A DNA stretch of 64,000 nt from Silene latifolia. Its lineage: Eukaryota; Streptophyta; Magnoliopsida; Caryophyllales; Caryophyllaceae. Below the pieces are notes generated by a model. That model was not told the origin of the DNA. It saw only the letters and a program-made list of their open reading frames with translations, and ran no database searches. The number at the start of each line of letters is the position of its first letter. Position 1 is the stretch's first letter. The stretch spans positions 19,831,748 through 19,895,747 of the forward strand of contig NC_133530.1 in NCBI RefSeq assembly GCF_048544455.1, read 5' to 3'. Positions 24,112 to 34,154 of this stretch are shown in pieces. The translations under genes and the position numbers were made by a program.

Positions 24112-26683
24112 TTAGCAGCCTCGGCTTGGCGCAGCCTCGGCTGAGCCTCGCAAGATGCCGCTTGCCCTCACGGCTTCCTCCTTCGTCGCCTTAGTCTTCT
24201 CGGCGAGGGTCGCACTCTCCGCGGCCGCCTCTTTTTCTATCTTCACCCTCACCGCCTCCTTGGCCTTCTCCTCCACGGCCTTCTCTTTGGCTTCGACCTT
24301 ATCGTCAAACAGCTCGTCAAATTTGGCCCACGGAAAAGAACCAGGAAGAGGGAAGAGCTCCTCAATCACTTCCCTGGCAGCTTCTTCGGCCAGATCCCGG
24401 AACTCGGTGCACATGTTAGGGAGCATTTCAGTTTGGAGCATCTCGATGTCGTCCTCCTTTTGTCTAATAATGGCCTCCTTGCTCCGAATCACCTTCCCCT
24501 GGATCTGAAATCTGCCCCTGAATTCATTCCTCTGCTGGAGATAAAGGTCGGCATGCCTCTGAACAAGGTCACACTTATCCAGCAAATTTGCAACTTGACG
24601 GCCGCAGCAGCCTCGGCCTTGGCTCTCTCAAAGAAAGACCTCCTTTTCAGCGTCCTCCCGAGCTTCCTCTCGCCCAAGAGCGCTTTCTCAGCATCTACCC
24701 TAAGCCTCTGCTCATTGAGAAGATCCAGCTTCGCCTTCGTGGCCACCTTCCTAGTGGCATCAAGCTCAAAAGCGGACTGAGCCACGGCCTTCTCCTGCTC
24801 TATAATACGAGCATCGGCCAGCTCGTTCCATCTCGCCAGCTCCTCGACCAACCTCGCGCCTTCCGCTGCAAGCAGCCGGGAAGGGGAAGCCTTCTGGGAT
24901 GAAGGGTCAGTGGTGACGTTTCGATCACCAGCCTGCAGCCGGGAAGGGGAAACCTTCTGGGATGAAAGGTCGGCGGTGACGTTTCGATCACCAGCCTGCA
25001 GTCGGGAGGGGGAAGCCTTCTGGGATGAAGAGTCAACAGTGACGTTACGATCACCAGCCTGCGCGGGTCTCTCCCCCACTTGCTGCTCATTAAGAGCGAC
25101 GGCCGACAGCGGCTGATCTGCAAAATTTAACAAAAGCATCAGTATCAACATACAGACATGCCGAAAAACCCGTCATCAGCAGCGCCTAATGAGCCGGCCA
25201 AATCTGAGCCACATAGTAGATCAGTACCATGCTTGGCCTTCTTGGCCGAAGGACGCATTTCCTCGCCAGCGGCAGAAGCAGCGACAGCGGTAGAGGTTGT
25301 CCCCTTCCTCTTACGGACAAGGGGAGGCCCCTCCTCGTCAGAGTCCTCCCCATTGGTGATATCAACGATCTCCACCGTTGCCTTCGGAACAGGGGGAATA
25401 GGAGGTGGAACTGATGTCGACGCCATCGCCGCCGAAGACTTTGTTTTTCGCGTATGGTGCGGCACGTTACTAACAATCTTCGCCTGGGCCTCCACCACAT
25501 TCAAGCTCCTCAGCCGCTGATCCATGAGATCATTCGGCGACGTCCTGCGATCATGGGCAAGAGCCTTGGGGTGCAAGTTAGCAACGGTTTTATCTTTGTG
25601 CAGCCCCATTCTCCGGAGAATATTCTCAGACAGGTCCGGTCCGAAGTGGTCTGCGAAAGAAACAAAGAAAGAATTAAATAGAAGAAATAAATCGAAACTC
25701 GAGAAACAGGAACATTGAGAGCGGCGATAGGCCTCGCACCGACCCCACTCACCCTGTGCTAGGGCCGGTATGAGGCCGACATGACAGAGAGGCTCATCCT
25801 GGAGGATGATCTGCGTTGGGGGAATCCATCTTTTCGGCACCCCACTCTTGTCCGCCTCGAAGAGCCTCATCGCCAGCTTCTCATCCTCCTTAAGAAGGAC
25901 CTTGCCGGCATCCATCTTGAGCTTCTTCCGGGTGACCCATCTGTCGTGCTCCGCTTTAGTTTCACACCGCAAATTAACTTGGTGTTGAAAGGAGCGGGGC
26001 AGCGGGTAGTCATCCGGCACCTTAACATACACCCACCGACCTTGTCAGCCCTTGCAGGAAGAAAGCTTGTCAACAGAGACATAGCCCTGCTCCGTTTGCA
26101 CACTGTACCATCCGACGCGGCCAGAGATTGATGGCCGGAGTGAGTGAAGCCGGCGGAATAAATTCACCGTTGGGGCCTCTCCCTTGAAGAGACAAAGCCA
26201 GACAAAGCCGACTATGGTCCTCACAGCTAACGGGTGCAGTTGGGCAACAGCAACGTTCATGGCCCTAATAATGGCCATAACATACTCATTCAGCGGAAAC
26301 CGGAGCCCGTACTCCAAGTGCCGCATGTATACGCCGGTGTAGCCCGGCGGAGGGCAACAGACGGCCTGACCCTCCCCAGGGATAACAATCTTATATCCCC
26401 TGCCAAAGAAAAAATGGCCCTCGAAAAATTTCTCGCCGGAACAACTGGCGAGCTTATGGGTCCAAGCACGGTCAAGGCGGACCTTACAGGCGTCGCCATG
26501 ATCCATAACGTACTGCCTCTCATTAGGACGAGCCTTTTCAGCATCACCACCAAAATCGTCTGCGTCGTCATCAATTTCATCATCGTCATCCCATTCCTCC
26601 AAATATCGAGGATCAACTTCAGGAGAAGGGGACCTAGGGCCCCCCGGCGCAGGAGTGCTAGTCCCAGCGTCAGCAGAAGACAT
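24112..26683 (-). pseudogene. Antisense gene (aORF) of the Tat-like retrotransposon, interrupted
   Basis: The frame opens with MSSADAGTSTPAPGGPRSPS at 26683, then an acidic stretch and a folded region resembling plant-retrotransposon 'putative plant transposon protein' domains (GRGYKIVIPGEGQAVCCPPP; LHSLRPSISGRVGWYSVQTE). A TGA at 26045-26047 interrupts the frame between SSCKG and QGRWVYVKV. An intron at 25651-25752 (GTGAGT donor, TTTCGCAG acceptor) joins LIPALAQ to DHFGPDLSENILRRMGL. A second intron removes about 25120-25140, with its exact donor unclear. The C-terminal part is a long Lys/Glu/Ala-rich coiled coil with three 21-residue repeats and a frameshift near 24585. Function is unknown. 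Antisense ORFs in this position are described for Tat-lineage elements. Confidence 0.78.
24874..25062 (-). repeat. Three 63 bp in-frame repeats inside the antisense gene
   Basis: On the minus strand three units encode QAGDRNVT followed by SSQKxSPSRL, each 21 residues. Length is a multiple of three and the frame is kept, so expansion happened while the region was still coding or by chance without breaking it. Confidence 0.9.
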
Positions 26684-26857
26684 GATAGCAATGATTATTT
26701 AACAAGAGAAGAAAGGAAATTTGTTTGTTTACCTTGAAGAAAAACACTCGCCGGAGTAGCAACCCTGAAAATTAGAAGACAAAGAAGGCCTTGGAAGTTT
26801 AGAGAGAAGAAAATTTTGGAGAATGAAATTGGTGGCCAAATTCACGGAACAACCGCC

Positions 26858-26943
26858 CTATTTATAGAAAAAAAGCCCATAAAGAAAGACCAATCAGAGA
26901 ACAGCCCATGAAGCGTCAGCCAATCAGCGAGCAGACACGTGTC
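26858..26943 (-). promoter_or_regulatory. Promoter of the antisense gene: TATA box, inverted CCAAT words and G-box
   Basis: Reading the minus strand, GACACGTGTC (perfect palindromic G-box, 26934-26943) is followed by TGATTGG words near 26890-26925 and then CTATAAATAGGG at about 26858-26868. The ATG of the antisense gene is 175 bp downstream, a normal leader length. This is a full set of plant core-promoter words separate from the LTR promoter. Activity is inferred. Confidence 0.55.
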
Positions 26944-27348
26944 GGACATGCAACCACGGAATGTCAATCATCGCAACAGTTAAACGTCAATCAACGCAAC
27001 AGTGATCAAGCGTCTTCAACACGCCCTTTCATATCTCTGCCCATTCATCTTCCTCAACAAATTCCTAGGTATCTGCTCTCCGCCGGCCACAGGATCAACC
27101 ATGCTAATGAGCACCGGCCTGGGGGCAATCAAAAACAACCGACACTCCCAACCCTGGTCTCAGCCAGCGTCACTTCCTTTTCCACATCGGATGCCCTTTA
27201 CACATCCATGCGGAGGGGGGGATATATATGGTACGGCCTGATAAGAACCAGGCCGAGATAGAAGAAGCCGATACAGAAAAGTTTCAAAAATTACTTTCGC
27301 AGAATATACGCTCAGCATACATCGGAGCCCATACCACGGCATAGACTA

Positions 27349-27362
27349 CGCTGGGGGCAAAT
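27349..27362 (+). other. Polypurine tract
   Basis: GCTGGGGGCAAAT lies directly before the 3' LTR, where plus-strand priming occurs in gypsy elements. Confidence 0.75.
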
Positions 27363-27945
27363 TGATGGGGCATATTCTGCACCGCTGACCAAGTCAACAT
27401 ATTGAGCAAGGTCAAAGATATCCACAATAAGTCAACGACTCAGACAGCTTAGCCGATGCAACCCATCGGCCTGTCACCTGGGTCCCTACTGCAACCGATC
27501 GCCGGGACACATATCCGCGTACTCATATCCAAGACCCTCGGCCGGCCTGCCATGGGTCCAGCGGTCGAGGGTAGAACGGTCTTTCCACCTGCTAGCCACT
27601 TGGCCACTTGGCCACTACGTGACAAAAGGTGAAAGTCTATAAATACTCCTCAACCCTCATTGAGGAAAGGATCCACAAATTAACCTAAGAATCACTATTC
27701 ATCTGGTAATATCTTCCTTATCTCTCTACAATATATCCTTAGCCAAGTACTAACAACTTATCCCGTTAAGTTCACTGACTTGAGCGTCGGAGTGAGTACG
27801 CTTGGCACAAAGCCAAGCCCTCAGTTCGTTCATTGTTGCAGGAGAGGCCGAGAGGAACGACAGAGACGTGAGGAATCCAACTCGAGACATCATTCTACAA
27901 GCCACGGGTGGTAACAATACTTGCTCTGGAATTACACTCGGAACA
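27363..27945 (+). repeat. 3' LTR of the Tat-like element
   Basis: Matches the 5' LTR throughout, ends CTCGGAACA, and is followed by ATTAT and the resumed (ATT)n run. A few indels separate the two LTRs, implying a fairly recent insertion if they are real. Confidence 0.93.
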
Positions 27946-27990
<45 letters not shown>

Positions 27991-28002
27991 ATTATTATTA
28001 TG
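27946..28002. repeat. (ATT)n microsatellite, right part
   Basis: Continuation of the array broken by the retrotransposon, with one AAT interruption. Confidence 0.97.
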
Positions 28003-30024
28003 TTGTAAATACATAATGATAATTATGTATAATAAAAGACGAGATCCGTTCATGCGCAAAAAACGCAGTCTAATTTAAAGTAACACACATTTTTTCTGAT
28101 TTAATTGCATTATCAGAAATGAGTAAATTAAAATAGAATATACAACTTGAATGAATTACGTCTGTCATATTAAATATTAAATCACAAAATGATACCAAAA
28201 CTGACGAAAAAAATATGATATAAGCCATTCATCAAATTAGACAATTAAAAAATTAACAGTGATGTAAATTAAGAGTTGAAAAATATAGTCACAAAAAATA
28301 GAAAAAATAGAAGAACCTAATAAATTAAATTAACTCAAACAACGATAAAATCTTACGAAAAATTTCTGAAAAATATTAATGTTAACAAAATAATCAAAAT
28401 TTTGGACCAAAAATATAATTGAAAAATTTAAATGAAAGAACATATTGTTCTATAAAAGCAAATACTTTATAAAATATATAAATTCATAAATCTACTTCTT
28501 TTTCATTTGCATGAAATACTTTACTTAAATAAAAAGTAGCTAACTGATTTAAGTCGAAATTAATGAACAATAATATGGAAAAAGCACATAAAAAATATTG
28601 AAAAATAAATTTGAAATAAATTAAAACTGAACTAAAAAATCGCAGCACTTTTTAACTAATATAGAATAAGCAAAAAAAAGGACTAAAACATTTATTTAAA
28701 CTGATAAAATAAGAATAATAACAAAATAAACATCATACATGTGATGAGTATCATATTTTAGGGTAGTGATTTGTGATTGAGGGTAATGGTGAAGGACTGA
28801 ATGTGAGAGTTAGAGAGAGGTGAAAAATGGTGAAGGACTGAATGTGAGAGTTAGAGAGAGGTGAAAGAGTGATGGCAAATTGGCAGGTGAGAGGCGAGAA
28901 AGAGGGTAAATGATGGGTGAGGTTTGTTTTCAAGATTTTATATGCACATGAATGTATGATATGGTTTATTTGGGCGTGAGTCGTGTAGTTTAAGGGTTAA
29001 TATGTAATTCGTTATAACCCGTTGCTGAAAACAAATTTACGTGTCTCGTGTATTACTCGATTTTTTACAAGTTCTTATTTAAAACGGGTGTATCTGTTTT
29101 AAGTTTAGGACGTGTCGGGTAATATGGGTAAAATAAAAGCATAATGTATTGGGCTAAGCAACAACTTTGTTATGCTTAAAGGGATGATATTTGACCTGTT
29201 TTGATGTTAAGACGGATAACTTCGTCTTAAGGGAGACTAACCTATTATTTTTTGCATCGGTTATTACTTTCTATGGAGTACAAGTTTGGGTCGGAGATAG
29301 TGATTTGGTAATTATTTATGGAGTAATTGTTTTTCAGGTATGGTAAATATGAATTATTATTTACAATCTTTTTAACAATAATTATTCATGTAATTTTTCT
29401 AACACATGAAAACGGATGGTGTTTTTTACGAAGTACATTTTTCTAACACCTTATAAATGTATTTTTATATGATAATTTTCCGTGCTTGAATGTTTAATAA
29501 ATTGATTAAACCGGTTTAAAGGTGCACGAGTCAATTCTAATTTTGTTCCGTCTACTAAGTAACAATTTGTACTAAACAAAAATTGGGTTACAATTTGCAT
29601 TTTAAGATATGTGCGGGTCAAAAATTTCATTTTGCCCTCTGCACGAGTGTAGTTAAATGAAAAAGTGAGTTAACAATTTGTAATTTCGCTAATTCTATGA
29701 TAATTTTCGTATGAATAATTTTGTTTTACCTATATAAGTCAGCCTTTTTTTGAGGCCGCTGATGTAACAAGGCCGAGTAGAAACTCAAATTTAGCTGACA
29801 AGAGGGCGTATCTTACTATAATAATTATCCGACCAATTAACACTACTTTATCATTTATACCAATTGCAATTGAAATTTTTAATTCAAATTTAGAATCTTC
29901 TTTATTACTCAATTATTACATTGGCAATTCAAATTGTTAAAAAAAAATAGGGAGATTTAATTACATTACTTTAAAACTTAATTTATATTTTAAGTTTTTA
30001 TAATAACAACTTCTGAAATAACAT
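28003..30024. other. AT-rich intergenic DNA
   Basis: Very AT-rich with no supported gene. The only structures seen are the 41 bp tandem duplication at 28786-28867 and a Helitron-like end at the right edge. Confidence 0.5.
28786..28867. repeat. Tandem duplication of a 41 bp unit
   Basis: ATGGTGAAGGACTGAATGTG followed by AGAGTTAGAGAGAGGTGAAA occurs at 28786 and again at 28827 with one or no changes. Non-coding. Confidence 0.9.
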
Positions 30025-30055
30025 ACCCGTACAATTTGCATGGGTTTAAAACTAG
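30025..30055 (+). mobile_element. Helitron-like 3' terminus
   Basis: An imperfect hairpin, ACCCGTACAA / TTGCATGGGT, is followed within 7 bases by CTAG and then T. This is the plant Helitron end signature (hairpin, CTRR, insertion before T). The 5' end was not located. Confidence 0.5.
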
Positions 30056-30790
30056 TACTGTTTATAAAGAAGGGAAAAAGGACGGTAATTGGAAAAATGA
30101 AACACAACGAGAGAAGTATGTGAAAACCAATCTGCTAAACGCCTAAACGTTGTCGACATTTTTTAATGACTTTCCTTCGGCAGTGTTAAATATCATCGAC
30201 ACTTTTACTAATTATCGTCGACAATGAACACATCTTTCCAATTCCCCACCCCCATTAACTTCCCCTTGTCTCACTCTAATCTTTCTAAAACAAAAAAAAA
30301 AGACGGTTTTTCGGGAAAAAAATGTAATTTAATTTACGAATTTTTCGATTAAAACGGTTTTAAACATACGGTAACAACAATCAATTTAGTAACGGTTTTA
30401 AAAATATTTTTGTCCGGACGAAAATATTTTCCATCTGGACGAATTTTTTTGTTAAAAAAAAAATCATTTTCTAACTTAGATTAATTTTGGCGCGGTAATC
30501 GATAATCGCTAATCCGTTTTAACAATAACGATTCTATTCTAAACCACCTAAAACTACTAACTAACTATAAATTTTTTAAAAATTAAACTAGTTTAGATTA
30601 CTTGTCGTTGATTTCTTGAATTTGGCGAGGGAATTAAAGCGGTGGTGACGGAAATGTCGTACTTGAAAAAAAAAATGTTAAAATATGAAAGGTTTAGAGT
30701 TTTTTTGGTCCAAAGTGTTTTTCCACTCGATACTATCTGAGTTCATAAACACCCTAACCACAAAGTTTCTTTGAGCTCAACCAATCACGC
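30056..30790. other. AT-rich intergenic DNA
   Basis: No gene or element was recognised. It contains several poly-A/T runs. Confidence 0.5.
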
Positions 30791-31888
30791 CTATATAATC
30801 ATCATCTCTCGTACGTATTTCCCAAAACCTATTATATCTTCGGTCGCCATCTTATCAACATTATTCCTCATAATCTGAGGGAAGAACAACCAAAACCCAG
30901 TAACCATCACAAACCCAACAGTCAACGGGCCGGATAAAACCCAGTGCAACCTCCACCTTTGACCCAACCACCTCTTCACCACCATCTCCAAAACCACAAA
31001 CAAACCCATGCAACACAAAAAACCACGTGACCTCCCACGTCGGACGGACACGTGTCATGTGATAATACACTAACTCATGCATCAATCCCGAGACAATAAA
31101 ACAGCCCATCACACCAACCAATGGGGCCCACTTACGGCCCACTAACTTTGTAGCCATTGACTTTATTGGATAGTACACTAGTTTGATATCATACGGTTCC
31201 ACCTTTTCCCCCAAAAGTCTTGTAATGATGTTGACAAATATGGTTCATCGGAGGGTGGTTCTAGCTCAACATCAAGAGTTGAGTTAACCAACAAATCACA
31301 TGCACCAAATACTATGTCTATGAATAGGTACATTAAGCAACAATAAATTACCATGCTTTGTAGGTGATTGTATACCACTTCTAAGATGATAAAAGCTATG
31401 ATCTTTGACCCATAATTTAGAGGTATTACCTTCTTGGTAGACTCATTTTTTATGTCCGTATTACGGGTAAGACTGCGTACATCTGAATTGATATTCTGGT
31501 TTATATTCCGAGAATTAGATGATTCGGGGGGTAAGAGTGTAAGGCGCGTGACACATATCGCATCGTTATTCGGTCCTTGATGCCCGATCGAGCCCATTTG
31601 ATTGAGGATAAGGCCACAGACATCTGAGTTGATATTCTTGTCCTTGACCGCGATCGGAAAAGCGGCTAGGAAAAAGAACTTGAGGAAGGAGCTTGGAGGG
31701 TAGGTAGTAGATAATGGACCAAGATTGAAAGAATACAAGAGAAGTAATCCAAGTGAAAAATCCACCAAGGATGACTGAAGGAATTGGTCTAGAGACAGAT
31801 AGAGGAAGGATGGTAAAAAGGTAAAAAATTGGAAGAAGAGAGAATAATGTGAAAATACCCTTTGGAAATACCCTTTGAAGGAATACAA
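30791..31888 (-). pseudogene. Wax synthase / sterol acyltransferase-like MBOAT enzyme, frameshifted
   Basis: The family (membrane-bound O-acyltransferases) joins fatty acyl groups to long-chain alcohols or sterols in the ER membrane. Visible in order: hydrophobic N-terminal helices, LGPLS near the start, FFLAAFPI, the signature PPSDEPYLSTSLQDFWGKRW, then in another frame YYPIKSMATKLVGRKWAPLV and GCFIVSGLMHELVYYH containing the catalytic His. A third frame has LEMVVKRWLGQRW and GFWLFFPQ. One frameshift lies just after FWGKRWNRM (about 31180-31200) and another near 31040, so no full enzyme can be made as read. Normal members are about 340-360 residues; the summed frames approach that. The first Met may not be the original start. 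A partial second copy is at about 48043-48480. Confidence 0.83.
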
Positions 31889-31894
31889 GAGAAG

Positions 31895-32070
31895 TTTAAA
31901 GTCGCCAGCCTCTATTCACTCGTATTATAGTCAATGAAATTCGCCACCTTTAGTCCCATATCTGCTCCATTTTTCGGCTTACAAACTTTTGTAGCTGCAT
32001 CCCCTCGTAGCCACGCCTTGTCCCAAGCCTTAACCTGCACCTCATTTCCTATTCGCAATACTTGATGTTA
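31895..32070 (-). pseudogene. Short non-LTR retrotransposon (LINE) RT-like fragment
   Basis: One frame reads GNEVQVKAWDKAWLRGDAAT, then NGADMGLKVANFIDYNTSE. This resembles the 'degenerate GDG...VWxDxWL' region preceding the zinc-binding domain of plant LINE reverse transcriptases. It stops abruptly on both sides. Recognition is by recalled pattern only. Confidence 0.45.
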
Positions 32071-32671
32071 AAACAAATTTGTAAACAAGGTATCTTCAGA
32101 CAAGGCTTATTGTAGCAACATACAAAATACTCTTGTAGAGCTGTACTCAGGCATCACACCCCGATACTACTATCCGACCACAACTTGAAATTCGTAAATC
32201 CGGTTTTGACTGGATACCTGAAACCTGGAACCGTATATCCAGTTAAACCGTGTCGTACCGTATGGTAAAATTTAGGGTTTTAAAACAATTGTGGTTTCCA
32301 TTTTATTTACGGAATTACTCTTTCATTTTGTAGGTAATTTATTTGTGTAAATTTTTCATTTTATGTAATTTTTTTTCTCTAGTTTCAGGATAAATCAAGG
32401 GGAAAGGTAAGGGAGAGTAACCTTTTTTTGAAACTATGTACCATGTATATTAAATAACCGTCACGTGTAATCAGAAATTACAATTTCAACAATACCTTCC
32501 GGTATAGGACTGCCCCAACTCCAGACTCTAGTAGCATATAATTTATACTGTAGGTTGATAACGTTAAACAATACATGTCTGAAAACGAGGAGCACACATC
32601 CCCCTACTACTAAGAGAATAAAAATTCTCTTAGTTTTCCCTCCAAAAAGCATCTACCTAAATTAGGAAATA
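32071..32671. other. Intergenic DNA without a supported gene
   Basis: A 63-residue minus-strand ORF at 32461-32652 has one hydrophobic helix (FILLVVGGCVLLVF). I could not assign it to any family and see no promoter or splice signals for it. The rest is AT-rich. Confidence 0.4.
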
Positions 32672-32929
32672 CTTCCTCCATTCAACTCCACTCTACCACA
32701 TTCCATTTTCTACACTATTCACAACTTAACAATCAATTTCAATTTTCTCTCAAAATATAAGTGAAAATATATTCATGTGAGATCTTGTTTGATTCGTCTT
32801 TACGAGTACATTAAAAATATCCAACTTTTATAATTTTTGTAAATACGTAACTAACGATATTTACTGCGTAAAACACGCGTTGACAAACGTGAAAAAGTAA
32901 AGTGGTAGAGTGGAGTTGAATGGAGGAAG
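32672..32929. mobile_element. Stowaway-like MITE with TA target duplication
   Basis: The ends are near-perfect inverted repeats of about 30 bp: CTTCCTCCATTCAACTCCAC left, and the same on the reverse strand at the right, flanked on both sides by TA. The size (258 bp), AT-rich core and CTTCCTCC end fit Stowaway elements mobilised by mariner-type transposases. Confidence 0.88.
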
Positions 32930-33357
32930 TAACTATCATAAAATTATCTTTTCAATAAATATGTTTTAATAATTATAACTCCAATCTTTTTATTAAATTC
33001 ATTATTATTATTATTTTTTCATTAAAATTAAATAAAATTAGTAATTATAAATTAAAAGTTGTTAAATTTTTCAATAATGCAATAATTATTATTTTAGAGA
33101 ATCAATTGACATCCCCTTTTTACTAAAAAAAAACAACAAATCTCAAACTTTTTCCGCCTAAGTTTACCGCCTACGTCGCTAACTACTACTTACAATACTT
33201 AGTATATTTCTCTAATTAACTACTCTCCTAATTCATTTTAATGATATTCGGATTTTGTACACAATAAAAGTAGCCATAAATATATGATGTATGATTGAAA
33301 ATAGAAAAATACCAATAATTTATTTGTTAATTTTTCTTACATTTCCATCTAGAAAAA

Positions 33358-33385
33358 CCGTGCTATAGCACGGGAGCTACACTAG
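33358..33385 (+). mobile_element. Helitron-like 3' terminus
   Basis: A perfect hairpin, CCGTGC TATA GCACGG, is followed by GAGCTACA and CTAG before T, as in plant Helitrons. The left part of the element is probably within the AT-rich DNA to the left, but I could not fix its TC start. Confidence 0.65.
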
Positions 33386-33471
33386 TAAATTATAAACTGC
33401 ATTAAAGGAGAAAATAGTTAACTCCTCTTTCCATACTTGAAAACAACCACTTGCACATGGGCACTTCTAAG

Positions 33472-33993
33472 TAGGGGTGTTAACGAGCCGAGCCGAGCCC
33501 GAGCTTGGCCTTGCTCGGCTTGTGCTCAAGACCCAAAATTCAAGCTCGAGCCGATCTCGAGCTTACCCGAGCCTGAAAAAAATGGGCTCGTTATAAAGCT
33601 TGCGAGCTTTAACGCGAGCTCGAGCCAAACTCGAGCCCAAATCGAGCCTATATAAATTTTTTTATTTTTTTGTTCCGATATTTTCAATAATAAGGTTCGA
33701 AAGTTATATGTAAAAATGTTTGGCAAATCAGCGAGACATTTGGTACGTGTGATACAAAGATGCAATCATGATAGAATATTTTTATAAAATATTATCAATA
33801 TCTTATGTAATCACACAAGTTCGAGCCGCTCGCGAGCTTTTCGAGTCGAGCCAACCTTTGTTCGGCTTGACTCGTTAAGCTTTCGAGCCGATCCCGAGCC
33901 CGAGCCGAGCTCGCACGAGCCGAGCTTTGACCGAGCTTTAACCGAGCCGATCTCGAGTTGCTCGCGAGCTGTCTCGTCTCATTAACACCCCTA
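33472..33993. mobile_element. hAT-like MITE with 8 bp target duplication and GAGC-rich foldback ends
   Basis: The element starts TAGGGGTGTTAACGAG and ends CTCATTAACACCCCTA, inverted repeats of one another. The 8 bp CTTCTAAG flanks it on both sides (33464-33471 and 33994-34001), diagnostic of hAT insertion. Both arms are packed with CGAGCC/GAGCTCG words, and the core is AT-rich. At 522 bp it has no transposase. Confidence 0.93.
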
Positions 33994-34154
33994 CTTCTAA
34001 GGTAAAATTTACTATAAATAGAAATGATAACTATTGACTTATACGCCTACAAATGCAAAATGATACTATTGACCGGGGCAGAGGGAGTATTGTTTTAAGG
34101 TCTATTGCTCCGGCAGAAATTACTTCAATCCCAAGCAAGCTCTTAGAAGTTCTG

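Larger units (their letters stand above)
19719..27945 (+). mobile_element. Non-autonomous Tat-like Ty3/gypsy LTR retrotransposon with antisense gene
   Basis: The element has two near-identical LTRs with TG...CA ends (19719-20295 and 27363-27945). The 5 bp flank is ATTAT on both sides, although the surrounding ATT repeat makes that match easy. A primer-binding site TGGCGCCGTCTGTGGGGA follows the left LTR, and a purine-rich GCTGGGGGCAAAT precedes the right LTR. Inside are broken gag and protease on the + strand, minisatellites, and an intron-containing minus-strand gene. No reverse transcriptase, RNase H or integrase motif is present in any frame, so it depended on another element. The gag type and antisense ORF position fit the Tat lineage. 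High G+C contrasts with the AT-rich flanks. Confidence 0.9.

Noticed and set aside
24155-26737. Plus-strand ORFs of up to 167 residues opposite the antisense gene
   Set aside because: They mirror the coding minus strand; the translations are low-complexity Ser/Ala-rich or unmatched.
32461-32652. 63-residue ORF with one hydrophobic helix
   Set aside because: A single short frame in AT-rich DNA, unsupported by homology, promoter or splicing.
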